A DNA stretch of 64,000 bases, from positions 19,864,480 through 19,928,479 of the forward strand of contig OX419340.1 in assembly GCA_948470475.1 (NCBI GenBank). Reading direction: 5' to 3'. The notes below the pieces were generated by a model, which saw only the letters and a program-made list of their open reading frames with translations, did not search any database and was not told where the DNA came from. Within the stretch, counting starts at the first letter, position 1. The number at the start of each line of letters is the position of its first letter. Origin of the DNA: Galaxea fascicularis (taxonomy: Eukaryota; Cnidaria; Anthozoa; Scleractinia; Euphylliidae). Of the stretch, positions 1 through 12,800 are shown piece after piece. The position numbers and the translations under genes are program-made.

Positions 1-59
1 CTTCAAATTATCTGTTCTGGAAAAAAATTATAAGTATTCTTGAATACATAGTAATTCAC

Positions 60-3000
60 TAAGTTAAATTACCTATTGGAGCAGAAAGATTATCTCTATC
101 TAAGGATCCAGCAGCAAGAAAGAAATGCATAATAACAATAAAGAATACAGATACAATATGCTTATCAAGAGCTATTGTTACTGCTTTTGCTAATTTGAAA
201 CCCGATAACTAGGCAAAAACACAAGTAAAAGACGGATTCAATAAATCAAGAAAGTTGCAAAAAGACCAAGCATTAAGATTACATGAAGAAGCAAATGTTG
301 AAATTACAGATTTTGGCAATAACGTTGAAGATGTCAATACATTTGCACATTATTTGAAAATAGAGATTAATATTTTTGATAGTGAACAGTTTAATGAGAT
401 CATATATATTGCTTGCAGGGAAAAGAAGACAGGATTTATTTATACAAGACAAGGAATTACTTTGATGTAATCACTAGTATAACTTCTTTTATGAATGTAA
501 ATTATTATTGTCATGATTGTAAAAAACCTATAACAAGAAGGATATGCACAAATGTGTAGCAGCATGTTTGTCTTGTTTTGTTTTCAAAAAGGGAAGTATG
601 TGTAATGGAAAAGAAATTGCTTGTAATGGTTGTAACAGAAACGTTTATGGCCAATTATGTTATAAAAATCATTTGAAAGTAGAGGAGAGAAATAATTCTG
701 TTTGTAAAACAGTCAAAAAAAGCCTATCATGTGATAGAATAATTACTGGTAAACATGTTAGTGATCACAAATGTGGATACATAGAGTGTAATAATTGTAA
801 GGAATATGTTGATAACACTCATAAATGCTTTCTTAAGAATGTTGAAGTCAAAGGTGGAATTGCAAAAATGATATCCGATGTAGAAATAACAAATCAATTA
901 AAAAGAAAGATTGGTGTTTCAGTTGTAGATCATATACTGAAAAATACATGTTTTATGACTTTGAATGTACAGTACAGCCCAAAAATAATGCACGCGCAAG
1001 AAGTGCCGCAAGAACTTCTTGCGCCGTAAGAACACGCAATCCGCCGCAAGAAGTAAAAATGCCGTGTTTTTGCGGTTTGCCCGCAAGAACTTTCGAAACG
1101 CAAGAAGTTGAAAGTCTAACCGGAAGAAGCCGCAAGAAGTTGAAAATCTAACCGTAAGAAGCCGCAAGAACCTATGAATCTTACCGCAAGCCGCAAGAAG
1201 GGGCAAGAAGTTACTGCAGGTCAAACCGTCAAGATCTGTTTGTAATATCGGGTTGGTGGTCGAAATGCTCAGCGCTTGCTTGCAAATTTATCCATTAGAT
1301 AAGAAACTGCAGGAGCAAGAGATGTAACATCATCTTTACTTTTGAACAGCCGAGACCATAACTAGACTTATGCTTGCTGATAATGTAAAAATATTATCGA
1401 ACACGCTCGCTTATTACGCGTACTTGCGCATACGAACCTCAGCTACGTGTAACCACGAGCGCGTACATGTCATCAAATCTCACACTGATCGAACCACCGC
1501 CAAGACTGCGTGTGTAAACAAATGAGACGCTACGATGTTGTAAATCTCTTTTAGAACTTACAGCAGAGTTATCATTGCGGAAAACAATTGCAGAAAAAAA
1601 GTATCTTGTGTCTCTAAACAAACGGTAATCAAGGTAATTGACTGTAATCAAGTCGCCTACGGAAGCGAATGGCTTTCATAAACTCAAGCAGCTGTTTGAA
1701 ATGCAAAACATACTGGTATGTTGTGATAAGCACATGATTTAATGAACACCGAAATCTCATGCGATTTCCTTGTGAATCCCTCTTATTTTGAAGAAAATCG
1801 TGTTGTGAAGAAATCTTTTAAGAAGACATAAAACGTGAATAAGCAAGATAACAATAATGTTGCCTTGAATTTGCATAAATATTCAAACATTACTGACGGG
1901 TGGACCAGGTGCTCCTTTCCAGTAATTATATTTTTTTAACCTTTGACACACGAAATCGGTATCGAATTTGCTGGCTTATTTGGCTGAATTATCCAGAAGC
2001 AAACTTCATTTCGTTTTCTTGACAAACGCCACACGCGGTGAATAATTATCGGGTTTTTATGCTGTCTGCTCTGCCTTTTATTTCGTTCTCTTTTGTAGCT
2101 CGCCGAGGTTATTTTTTCGTCTAAATTGCCTTAGAAAAGTTCGAAAAAGATGTTCCCATTCATCTTTGAGCTCTCAGGCAAGAAGTCTGGATTTTGTTGG
2201 GCCAAAACATCGCATCGTGTTTTGTTCATGTGTTTCGGTTGCTACTGTATCGGCGACCACAATTCCCGTGTCTACTCAAGCAATTGAACGAGACAACAAA
2301 AAAGTTTCAAATTTCTTCTGGTTTTGTTCGATTTTGCTGAAATTTTAACATGATGAAGCTTGTTACGCTTACTTCTCCAATCCCCTACTACGATGTTAAA
2401 TAATAAAAAGAAGTTCTTGCGGTTTGAAAATCCCACCGCAAGAAGTTCTTGCGTTTCGAAAATTCTACCGCAAAGAAGTTCTTGCGGTTTTAACTTCTAA
2501 CCGCAAAGAAGTTCTTGCGGCTTGCAGGATCCAAGCGCAAGCGACCCGCAAGAAGCCGCAAGAAGTAGCCGGCTTGCGGACGCAAAAAGAAGTTCTTGCG
2601 CGTGCATTATTTTTGGGCTGTACTGTACTCAAAATACTGGCAAACATATTGTTAACATAGCTATTGCACAAGATTATGATGGAAAAGAATACATGTATGC
2701 AAATATTTATGAATTCTATAAAACATGATAACTGATAAATACAAAGGGTATGCAATGATTGGTCATAATAGGTAAGGGTATGACAAGCACTTTATTTTAA
2801 AATGGTTGGTAGATAACGGTGCCAAGATCATGTTCATGGAAATCCCAAAACTGGAAATCAGATTCATTGACCCTCTCAATTTTTCACAGATGCCTCTGAA
2901 AGCTTTTCCTAAAACATTTGGATTGGATGAATTCAAAAAAGGATATTTTCCTCATTACTTTAACAAAGAATGTAATAAAGATTGTATCAGCCCAATGCCG

Positions 3001-4095
3001 AGTAAAAATCATTACGGATACAATCAAATGAAATCAAATGAAAGAGAACAATTTCTGAAATGGTATAATGAGCATGTAAATAATGACTATGTATTTGATT
3101 TCAAAAAAGAATTAATAGACTATTGTAGATCAGATGTGGATATATTAAGGAGATCAATGCTTAAGTTCAGAGAAGATTTCATAAAATTGGAAAACATCGA
3201 TCCTCACAGATATATGACAATAGCTAGTGTTTTATGTCTATATACAGAGCTAATTATATGCCAAGTAAATCAATTGCTGTTGTTCCTGAATACATGAAAA
3301 CAGATAATTACAGCAAAACATCTATTCAGTGGTTAGAATACCTTGCTGAAAAGCATAATATTAGTATTCAACATGCTCTAAACAGTTGTGAAAAACAGTT
3401 GACGATAAATTATAAAACTTACACAGTAGATGGATATTGCAAAGAAAGTAATACAGTATATGAATATCATGGGTGTTTCTGGCATGGATGTCCAATATTT
3501 TATCATCCAAATGTCATAAACAATAAGAATAAAAAAAAACGAAATATACATACAGTTATGAAGACGTATATGAATGCCAACTAAAGAATAACAAAGACTT
3601 TCAAAACTTTGCAAAAAATTAGTAAAAAAGAGATTGTTGAACCTCTGAATCCGAGAGATTGCTTTTATGGAGGAAGATCAAATTGCACAAAGCTGGTATA
3701 CAATTTTAAAGACACTGAAAAAGGGATATGTTGATTTCTGCAATTTGTATCCGACCGTTCAATATTATAAGCGTTATCCAATAGGACATCCAATAAAGAT
3801 ATACAATCCTGAAAAATATAACAATAAATGGTTTGGACTTATAAAATGCAAAGTATTAGCGCCCAGAAAATTATATCATCCTGTATTACCTCAAAGGATA
3901 AAAGTGGATAAAAGACATGTGCTGAAACCAAAAACAAAAATAAATGCAAACATAAATCATTTGACAGAGCTTTTATTGGTAGTTGGACAACAGATGAATT
4001 ATTGAGAGCAAAGAAAAAGGATACAAAATACTGAAAATATATGAAGTATGGCATTTTCATAAAACAAGTGATGATTTATTCAGAGTATATTAAAA
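60..4095 (+). pseudogene. Polinton-type protein-primed DNA polymerase B (copy A), broken
   Basis: This is the 5' and central part of a Maverick/Polinton family-B DNA polymerase, which would copy the element by protein-primed synthesis. Visible pieces in order: an N-terminal region (about 60-470), a Cys-rich zinc region with many CxxC pairs (544-870), the exonuclease I motif YDFEC (about 950-968), the exonuclease II/III region with DPLNF and YCRSDVDILRR (2806-3200), the VDGYC and YEYHGCFWHGCP block (3420-3510), and polymerase motif A DFCNLYPT (about 3732-3755). The reading frame changes several times and stops occur throughout. A MITE sits exactly inside the exonuclease I motif. Homology fades near 4095, before motifs B and C, so the catalytic YxDTDS part is missing. 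AT-rich and clearly old. The true start may lie left of the window. Confidence 0.85.
970..2625. mobile_element. Non-autonomous Tc1/mariner-like element (MITE)
   Basis: The ends are inverted repeats of about 33 bp: CAGTACAGCCCAAAAATAAT at the left and its complement at the right, running on into CGCAAGAA motifs. Removing 970-2625 together with one TA rejoins the polymerase reading frame across the exonuclease I motif, so the insertion used a TA target, as Tc1/mariner elements do. Both subterminal zones (about 990-1215 and 2405-2605) are filled with irregular CGCAAGAAGT repeats, in opposite orientation at the two ends. No transposase is visible. The short open frames inside are by-products of the repeats. 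The middle (about 1230-2400) is non-coding as far as I can see. Confidence 0.8.
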
Positions 4096-4665
4096 AATTT
4101 TGATAAAGAGAACAAGACTTTTAAATTTGAAAGACATGTTTCGGCAACTCCTGTGCCATCGTCAGTTTACGGATGGAATTGCAATGATGAACAATATATA
4201 GCGGAAAATTAGAATAACAATAGTATCATACAGCAACTGTTCCCGACACATTTGCACGCGCACAAACGAGCACTTAAATACGGATAAGGCCTCTCACATT
4301 TTCAAGCATTTACAGGACTCACCTAGGTTCGGACACTTTGTTCGAGCGAGTGCTTTGTTGTCATAGATCAAGCAACAATACGGACACAAACAAAAATCAA
4401 GGAGGCAGTGCATATTCACTGGGATAAACCCTCCCTAAATCAACAATTGTTTCATGTAAATCTTAACCTTTCTTTGTAATTAGTTGCTGTATCATACCAT
4501 TGATTGTTGCTTTTACGTCCTTTTATTAAAATATTTATGGTTCTGGTGTTGGTACACGGGAACAGATGAATGCTGGTGGTAAAAAAATCTTCAGGTAATC
4601 TTTAGGAAAAACAGTCCATTCAACAAAATACCAATATTAGGAACAATCCTGTAAAACACCAATTT
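4096..4665. other. Non-coding stretch with a hammerhead-like motif
   Basis: No protein homology is visible. On the minus strand, 4168-4133 reads CTGACGA, then a GGCA/TGCC stem with a seven-base loop, then GAAAC. These are the conserved core elements of a hammerhead ribozyme, which is found in Penelope-like retroelements and retrozymes. The rest is AT-rich and unassigned. Confidence 0.45.
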
Positions 4666-4669
4666 CATA

Positions 4670-5020
4670 AAAATACACCAATGTCCAAATGATTTATTAG
4701 ATTGGTGTAAATATTTGAGAATACCGATAAATGATGTATTATCGAGAGATCAAAATGTTCAGCATAATCATTTACAACCATCTTTTGTTTATAATCTTGA
4801 ACCGAGTTATATTAGCGGAAGTCATTGGGTAGCTACTTTTGTGCAAAATGGTGTTATCAATTATTTTGACAGTTTTGGGATGCCACCGTTTCAGGAGCCC
4901 CTTTTGTCTGTACTGTACTATATGAATGAGATGAATAAGGTACAACATATTATGATCTGTTGAAGGTCTTCAACATTAATGACACCATGAAAGATGAGAA
5001 ATTTATTGAGTAATACTTCA
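4670..5020 (+). pseudogene. Polinton cysteine protease (Ulp1/adenain-like), active-site Cys region lost
   Basis: The fragment reads as the N-terminal two thirds of a Polinton maturation protease: LRIPINDVLSRD, then the catalytic His context GSHWVA and the Asp context FDSFGMPP. These proteases cut capsid precursors in adenoviruses and their relatives. Right after FDSFGMPPFQEP the sequence jumps to YYMNEMNK, which lies beyond the catalytic Cys in relatives, so the Gln/Cys segment is deleted. A further frameshift follows near 4955, and the C-terminal tail is readable to about 5010. Decayed and non-functional. Confidence 0.75.
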
Positions 5021-5129
5021 ATTTAATATAATGCATATGTATAATGGTTAATTATATGTATTGTGTGAAAGATAAACGTTACAACCCGAATGTAGAAGGT
5101 AGTGAAAAATTAGTTAAGTCCATTAATGT

Positions 5130-5395
5130 TGAAAGCTATTTGCAGTACCTGCCATAATACATAAACCAAATTAGTCAAGAGTCAGGGAAACTAATCAGCC
5201 CGTCTCACGGGGTGGGCGTTTTTGATACAATAGCTGAAAGGGCACTTGATATGACTCTTAAAAAAAAGAATACCATATCTGGCTAGAAAAAGAACGGAAG
5301 CTGGAAGGTATTATGCATCTCAAGCAATGAGAGATCCTAAATTACAGAAAAAGGCAATTGATTATGCAATGAAAAAACAGATGAACTACATAAAC
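5130..5395 (+). pseudogene. Small basic Polinton capsid/core-type protein remnant
   Basis: Frameshifted pieces read SHGVGVFDTIAERALDMTLKK and then GRYYASQAMRDPKLQKKAID. This combination matches a small basic protein that usually sits between protease and integrase in animal Polintons. It probably corresponds to adenovirus-type core or minor capsid proteins, but the function is not established. Stops and frame changes make it a pseudogene. The position between the protease and integrase remnants supports the call. Confidence 0.5.
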
Positions 5396-5397
5396 CT

Positions 5398-5640
5398 ATA
5401 AAGCGTAACTTTACTCGACGGTGTGTAATTGCAAATCACATTGATGAAATATGGGCGGCTGCTCCGGTTGAAATGCAACAGTTCAATGAATGGAATAAGG
5501 GTTACGAACCTACATATGAACCTGAATTGTTGAAAGCCAAACAAGATGTATTCTGAATTGACAAAGTTATTCGGAGAGATTATAAGAAAAGACAAGCAAT
5601 GACTTTAACAGTTGGATACCGATTAATAATTTAAAAGAAC
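5398..5640 (+). pseudogene. Polinton integrase with deleted catalytic core
   Basis: The frame begins with the start of the retroviral-type integrase core (HIDEIWAAAPVEMQQFNEWN, first catalytic Asp position changed) and then jumps directly to the C-terminal chromodomain region (IDKVIRRDYKK, later SNDFNSWIPIN). About 200 residues, including the second Asp and the Glu, are missing. A stop codon interrupts the chromodomain part. It would have integrated the element into the host genome. Non-functional now. Confidence 0.75.
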
Positions 5641-5742
5641 TATAAATCCGTATAAAAGGAAACTTATCTAACATATATATGTATAGTAATCTCTACAGTA
5701 CATACTGTTTGTTTGTTGCTTTGTTGGTAGCCAAAAATATAA

Positions 5743-6110
5743 TTGTTTCTGGCTACTATTTTTGTAAATTTATATATGCTGAGTCAAGTATATAAGAATG
5801 ATGCATTGAATCTTTCCGTGACATCTTACATAGATGAAAAACAAAATATTTCATTTCAAGCAAAAGAAATTGCTAAATTAGTAGGTTATCAAAACAACAA
5901 TGAAGCAATAAAATACTATGTATCCAAAACATAGGAAATTTATTGGGGTAGCAATTTGTTACCCCCTCAAAAAGCTATTTACATAACAGAACCAGGATTT
6001 TACCAATTGATTTTCAAAAGCATATTAGGCATAATGTTGATCCTGCAGATATTATAACCAGACCGCTACAGTATAGCAGTCAGGTCCGAAGATTAAAATT
6101 CATTTAAGTG
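5743..6110 (+). pseudogene. BRO-N domain protein fragment, copy 1
   Basis: The sequence reads ISFQAKEIAKLVGYQNNNEA and, after a frameshift, ITEPGFYQLIFKS. These are the two signature parts of the BRO-N DNA-binding domain found in large DNA viruses, phages and Polinton-type elements. Frameshifts occur near 5935-5985. A second similar fragment follows directly. The function in Polintons is unknown; DNA binding is inferred from the family. Confidence 0.6.
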
Positions 6111-6124
6111 TTATTTCTGATGTA

Positions 6125-6770
6125 TTATTATAAATCAAATATATTCTAATACTGAATTGAATCTTTCTCTTAAAAGTTTTATTGACGATAAACAGAATAT
6201 AAGGTTCAAGGACAGCAGATAGCAGAAATATTAGGTTATAGTGATACAGATCACGCAATACGAAGACATGTTGATTAAAAAGACACCATAAGACGACCTT
6301 TCGTTTTGACGGGTCATCATTTTTATAAAAAATTATTAACGAACCTGGATTTTATGCTCTTATTTTTCTTCAACATCAAAATCAACTAAAAATTCAAAGA
6401 TCATCCCTGGATTAGGTGAAAATCAAGACACCTCTTATAAAAGAATTGATGGTTATAAGAAAGGGTATCGGAAAGGACAACCAGATCTGATCATCTCTAA
6501 CTATCAAGGATATTACAGAGGACTATGCTTTGAATTTAAGAATCCAAATAACTGTTATAAGATACCAGAAGTATAGAAAAATATGAGACGATTATACAAA
6601 GATAATGGATATTATTTTAATTAAATTAAAATATCCAATGATTATGACCAGATTATAAGAATGATTAATGATACATGAAAAATTTGAGAATACCTTGCAT
6701 TTACTGCTCCAGAAAATTCATCACAAAACAAACATGCAATAATCACAAAAAATGTTTTCATAAAATTATC
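6125..6770 (+). pseudogene. BRO-N domain fused to VRR-NUC nuclease and a zinc finger, copy 2
   Basis: A second BRO-N copy reads GQQIAEILGYSDTDHAIRRH. It is followed, after frame breaks, by a VRR-NUC type nuclease region: RIDGYKKGYRKGQPDLII, then LCFEFKNPNN, which supply the PD and ExK-type residues, and then VSNDYDQII-like residues. It ends with IPCIYCSRKFITKQTCNNHK, a C2H2-like zinc finger. VRR-NUC proteins are structure-specific nucleases. The fusion suggests a recombination or replication helper of the element. Several stops make it a pseudogene. Confidence 0.6.
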
Positions 6771-6954
6771 TAATTAGTTTTCTCTTCTTTTGTACTGTTT
6801 CTTGTTTTTTAACCTCTTCTTGAAACTTTTTTAACCAACTTGGAAGATCACTATTTCCTTTATTTTTACGTGGATCATATCTGTCAGGATGGATTTTTAC
6901 TAAACCATCAACGACAGTTATGATAATATTCATATATAATATAGCTTTATATTA

Positions 6955-7655
6955 TTTTATTGGCAATTTTTGTTATGTAAATATCTACTTTTATTTTTTC
7001 AATGTCTTATTACATCCGGGACAATCATACTTTCTATTCAACCATTTCCTCATTGCTTCATCATGATGTTTCTTTATTCTTCTTCTAATTCTTTTTTTGG
7101 TCGTTGATTAACAGCTTTTTTATAATTATCCGGTAGTTATCTCCATCTTTTTTTGAAAGACCTGTTTTACAATTAGTCAATTTCTCACAAACCATCTTGA
7201 CAATGCCGACATTTATTCCAATATGTTGTTGTCACGCATACATGGAATTATAATATGTAACTTCATTAGTAGCACAATTAACTTCTTTTACAAACTTTTT
7301 ATTCTTATGGTTATCTTTAGCAAATTCATAATCTCTTTCTTTTGCTGAGTTTTTACAATTTTGTTGTTGTGTCATTAATTGTAGATTACATAAACCATTG
7401 TCCTTTCTGTTATTGTTAATGTGATCTGTAACTTTATCATCTGGGATTAGACCGTTGTAATATTCCCAAACGAATCGAACTTTTTTGAGCGTATTTTCTC
7501 ACTACATATTTCATGTAACCATTACACTGTTTTTTTTCCTTTCGTAAGTACTTTTTTTTAACTATCTTTATAATTTCACCATTTTTATCAGCAGCATATA
7601 AGTCATAAATTGGATACACTGTATAAACGCATTCATTTATTTGAATATCACTCAT
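6955..7655 (-). pseudogene. HNH endonuclease with C-terminal CxxC zinc motif, broken
   Basis: Read on the minus strand from 7655: VYPIYDLYAADKNGEIIKIV (a NUMOD-like entry), then, in shifted frames, WEYYNGLIPDD and TDHINNNRKDNGLCNLQ, which form an HNH core with the His and the Asn-rich metal site, then a NUMOD-like helix (INVGIVKMVCE), and near 7000 YDCPGCNK. Free-standing HNH enzymes of this kind occur in Polintons and phages and can act as homing nucleases. The gene runs against its neighbours and may be an independent selfish passenger. Frame breaks near 7490 and later show decay. Confidence 0.7.
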
Positions 7656-7695
7656 TATAATAAAGATTATACAGTTATCTCTTTAAAACACATCA

Positions 7696-8529
7696 TTGGA
7701 ATTTTTGATAAAAGAGAACTTAAAGATTTGTTCTTTATATAATCATAATATAGAAAAGCATAAAATTCCGAAAAGAAGAATTGAAGCAATTAGAAACACC
7801 ACAGATGACTTTATTGAAAGTGGTGACATCAATAAATTCAAAGCTATTTTCAATCGTCTTGTGGATTTTGATTTAGCAATAACAGAAGATCAAGCAGATA
7901 CAATCAAGTTTGAATGGAATACTTGGTCTGGTAAAGAGGGAAATCACAAATTGACAGTTAATTCATATACAAAACCATTCTTGAAATTCATCTTAACAGA
8001 TGGAATAAGAATGGAAGAGAGTATTGACTGGGATCGTAATGACATAGATGAAATAAAAACAATGTATGTCAATGGCCTCAAATTAACTCCACCAACTGTT
8101 ATTCCTGCAGAAAAACCTGTGGTCAAGTCTGTTGAGCCCATCAAAACTAAAAAATCAACACCAAGACCAACAAAACAATCAAGTGAGTGGACCCGTAACG
8201 CTAAAACAGGTCGCATGATAAAAGTCAATGGACCTACTAACAAAAAATTGTTTCCAAATAAGGCAGTTGATGTAAAACCTGTTCAAAAAAAGAACATCAA
8301 ACCAAAATACATAATAATAGATGATAAAAAACAATACGAAAATCTAATCTTACCTCCTCCTTTCGAATTCCAAGAAAAACCACAAAAAAATGTTAAGAAA
8401 TTGGTTGATCAATATGAAAATCTTATGTTACCTCCTCCTATCGAATTCCAAGACAAACCAGTTCGAACTCCTAGAACTAAGAAGTTCAAGCTCTCAAAGG
8501 CTGCACCAACTTACATCAGATCTCATTGA
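7696..8529 (+). CDS. Unrecognised 277-residue protein before polymerase B copy B
   Basis: This is the longest open frame in the AT-rich Polinton region. The N-terminal 120 residues are mixed alpha/beta-like. The middle is a Lys/Pro/Thr-rich linker. The C-terminus has two copies of a short repeat, YENLILPPPFEFQEKP and YENLMLPPPIEFQDKP. I do not recognise a catalytic domain. The first codon listed here is not an ATG; a start may lie within the first residues. It precedes the polymerase remnants on the same strand and may be the N-terminal extension of that gene, or a separate gene. Confidence 0.45.
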   Translation: MEFLIKENLKICSLYNHNIEKHKIPKRRIEAIRNTTDDFIESGDINKFKAIFNRLVDFDLAITEDQADTIKFEWNTWSGKEGNHKLTVNSYTKPFLKFILTDGIRMEESIDWDRNDIDEIKTMYVNGLKLTPPTVIPAEKPVVKSVEPIKTKKSTPRPTKQSSEWTRNAKTGRMIKVNGPTNKKLFPNKAVDVKPVQKKNIKPKYIIIDDKKQYENLILPPPFEFQEKPQKNVKKLVDQYENLMLPPPIEFQDKPVRTPRTKKFKLSKAAPTYIRSH

Positions 8530-9898
8530 AAAATAATCATGACCCTTTAATTGAGCTACAGAATACAAGACTTGCTAACAAAACCCAAATCAGAAAAGTA
8601 GTGGATAAAATCAAAGGGTTCAAATTTGTTGAGATTTTGAAAGTCACATTCGCAAAAAAGAAAGACGACATATTTCAACAGCAAACCTAAAACGATTATC
8701 AATGAGAATGAGATTGAATGGGAGCTGAAAGTAGCTAAACATGAGGTCTGAAATCTCATCGCTGTATGGATATCCGAAGCTAGTGGATGGGTTATAAAAT
8801 CCATTAATAACCATTATCTCAGTGTTGTTAAATATAAACCCATGAATGGATCTTCATATATTAAACTACGAAAAGAGCTTTCAAATAAAAAAAAGATTTA
8901 ATAAACCTTAAAAATGAGGATAATAAATGTTTCAGATGGTGTCATATCAGATATCTTAAGCCTAAAAAAATACATCCAGAACGAATTACTACATCTGATA
9001 GGGAGAAGGTATAAACACTTGATTATTCAAATATTGAATTTCCTGTTTCCGTTAAACATTATAACAGTATTGAAAAACAGAATGAAATTAATATTAATGT
9101 ATTTGGATATGAAAAACAGATATATCCGATCTATATATCAAAAGAACAGTTTGAAGATCATATGAATCTTCTATTAATTACTGAGAATGAAAGCAAACCT
9201 TATGTTCTCATAAAAAAAACTTCAATAGACTTATGTACGATCAGACAAAACACAAAGAGAGAAAATATTTTTGTATGTACCGTCTACAATGTTTCATTTC
9301 TGAAAGAGTTTTGAATAATCACAGAGAAAACTGAATAGCCATTAATGGGCAACAATCCGTTAAGATGCCTGAGCCGAATACTTATATTAAATTTGAAAAC
9401 TATCACAAGCAGATGCAAGTTCCTTTTGTAATATATGCTGATCACTGAAACCAAGTGATGAAAACTCATACAAAGATAGATATCAGAAACACACTGATTG
9501 TGGATACGGTTTAAGATAGTCTGCTGTTATGATGATAAATTGGCAAAACCCATTCAGATCTATAGAGGAGAAAACGCTGTTCAGAAATTCTTAGTTAGAA
9601 TGCTGATGAAATAAAATATATCAAACATACTGTCAAAACTGAATTCAACAAACCGCTTGTTATGACTGATGAAGATGAACAATATTTTAGAAAGCTGACA
9701 ATGTTATATCTGTGATAAACAACATAGAGATCAAGAAATTAGGGTCAGAGATCATTGCCATATCACCGGAAAATATAGAGGATATCACCGGAAAATTAAA
9801 TTGATAAAATTAATTTAGGAGCTTATACTCAAGATAGTAAAAAGGGATTGATCATCGAGTGTGATCTCACATATCCTTCAGAACACCATAATCTTCAT

Positions 9899-12800
9899 AA
9901 CCCTAAACAACTTTTCATTTGTAAAAACTATGTTGTTCAACATTTTATATTGGAATTCCCGAAGCTTAGTTTCAATTGTAACTATAAAAGGTAAGGAGTA
10001 TATTTCCCTCCAATCTGTTTGAAGTTGGGGGAATTTCTGTTGAAACTTCATTCGAGCGGTTGGAGGTACTTGTTTTTTACTTTTAAAAGCGACATAGAGC
10101 AATTTTGATGTAACCGTTGACAGGGCTACCTCAGAGTCCTCCAACTTTAAATAAAATGTGTCACTAATGTGTGAAAGAGGTTTCAGTGCACTTTGTCTGA
10201 TGATTCGCCTCCATTCACAAGGAAGCGCATCAACAATACTCATCAATTTAAAACGTTCCAATGGAGAAAGGTTTGCATTGAACACGTTAGCACCCTTTAA
10301 GAAGACTCCCTCATCAGAAGGGAGGTCACCGACTGTAACAATTCCCTCAGAAAGACAGTGTTTTTCGAAGACTGAGAGCTTTTGCAGAGTAATATTTTTA
10401 TTATTCCAAATAACTTGATGTACGACGTCGCTGCACGTACGTATTGGAGAGACATTTAATGACGACCAAGCATTAAGACACTCTTTATAAAACGCCGGAA
10501 GGTAGACTGGCAACTTCCTGATATCGAAATTACACTTAAGATTGAATTTTCCACCCACTGGAGAGAGAAATTAGTCTAATATTGTCTTCCAAGAACTACT
10601 GTTTTCTTCATCTACAAATCTTTTTAACAGCATCACCCTCTGTGCTTGTGTCATTGATTGGATATCAAGCATCTTAAGTCCACCATCTTCGATGTCATTG
10701 ATAAGAGCGGATCGCTTAATTTTATCATTACCTTTCCAAATAAAACGATAAATTAACCTGTTGGTCTCTTTAATCAAATCTTCTGTAACTGCAATCATCG
10801 CCGCTTTACTCAAAACTTTAGGCAGAATAAAGGATTTAACAATTTTTATTCTTCCTAGTGATGTAAGCCCTCTCCACTTCCAAATATTCAATGTATCCTT
10901 AACTGATTTAAGAACTAAGTCGAAGTTTCCTTTCATCCTTGATGGTGTATGATAATCAAACACAATTCCCAGAATCTTAATTGATTTTCGCAATGTGTGA
11001 GGATACTTAGTCTCATCTAGGTGATGCCTTCCGATAGCAAAGATCTCCTTTTTATCATTATTGACTCGGAGGCTGGAGAATTTAGAAAAAAGTTGCAGTT
11101 GCACCAATAAACGATGATATGATGCGGTATCTCTAAGAAAACAAGTCATATCATCGGCAAAAAAGTGTTAGTGTAATTTCTTGCTCATCAATTAAAATAC
11201 CTTTTATTTCCTCATCGTCACGAATTCTGCAAGCAAGAACCTCAGTGGCCAAAATGAAAAAATAAAGGTGACAAGGGATCGCCCTGCCTAAAACCACATC
11301 GAATATTAAACAAATCAGTGACAAAGCCATTGTTTACGACTCAACTTGATATGTCGGTGTAGAATGTTTTGATCCACTGCACAAATTGTGTTCCGTCCAA
11401 GATTTTAAGAAGGAAAGAATAGTCCAAAGAATCGAATGCTTTCTCAAAATCAATTGCTAAAAGAACACCTGAACTATCAGTAAATTTAGCAAATTCAAGA
11501 ATATCTTCAATTGTTCGAACGCCGTCGAATATTGACCTTCCCTTGATAAAGCCATTTTGATTAGAATGAACAAGCGTAGATAAAATTGATTCTAACCTTC
11601 TTGCAATTGTCTTCGACGCGATTTTAACATCGACGTTAATCAATGAAATCGGCCTCCAATTTTTAATAAACCGTCTGTCTTTGTCTTTCTTCTCTAACAA
11701 CGTAATCATAGCTTGTTTTTGCGACTTTGACAGTTGTCCCTGTTCATGAGCGAAATTCAAGGCATTGACAAGGCATTTCTCTACGAGATGCCAGAAGCCA
11801 AGATAAAACTCCACAGTCAAGCCATCATTTCCCGGTGTTTATTTTTCTCGAACGATTTTAATGCTTCGTAATTTTCGTTTGTTGTAATTTTCTTCTCCAA
11901 ATATCCCTGCTGTTCGTCTGTTATGCTTTTAATGTGTATATTCTTAAGGAATTCATCAGTCGATACACCCTCGCCCGGATCAAAAGAGGCTTTGTCGTAA
12001 AGATTAACATAAAAACTATGAATCTCTGTCATTATTTGTTTCGGGTCCGTTATGCATTCATCACTAGCCCCTACTAACTTTCTAATACAGCTTTTTTTCT
12101 TTTTCGCATTTTCTAAATTCAAAAAGTATTTATTACTTTTCTCTCCATATTCGTACCAATTTACTCTTGAGCGTGTTATTGCTCCTTGTGCTATATATTC
12201 ATATTGTCTATCATATTCGGGTTGTAAAATTTCCAAATCATTTAAGTTTTCTTGATTGGGTTGTTCATCACATTTTGCTGTACACTCTTTAATTTTTGTT
12301 TCTAAATCTGATAAACTTGCTCTTCTAGCTGTAGCCTTCCGTCTGCTATAAGTAACAGTTTCATACCGAATTTTGTACTTAATGAAGTTCCAAAGGACCC
12401 TAGGGTCCTGAATTTCTTTTCCATCTTCCAACCAGTCACTTTATTTCTCAGTAATTAAATAAATATATTCCTCGTCTTCTAGAAGACTGGGATTAAATTT
12501 GCAAAAGGACGGACCTCTTTGTGTTTCTTCGATGCCATTTATATGCATTGTAATAGCAGAGTGGTCCGTTCTTATTGCGGGAATAATGTCTACATCCTCT
12601 ACCTCTTCTTGAACAGTACTACTAATTAACCAAAAGTCCAAACGGCGCTGTATTGTTGGGTTTTTTTGTCTCCACGTAAAGAGCATCTGGATTTCTTATT
12701 CTCCAAATATCAATCAGGTCATAAGGTGAACACAAATCGTCAATTTTTCCACAAGATTCTCGTACTTGAGGTTTACCGCCAGTCCCATCCAAATCGGCAT

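Noticed and set aside
919..1224. Overlapping open frames of 60-100 codons
   Set aside because: They arise from the CGCAAGAAGT repeats of the MITE and show no conserved protein pattern.
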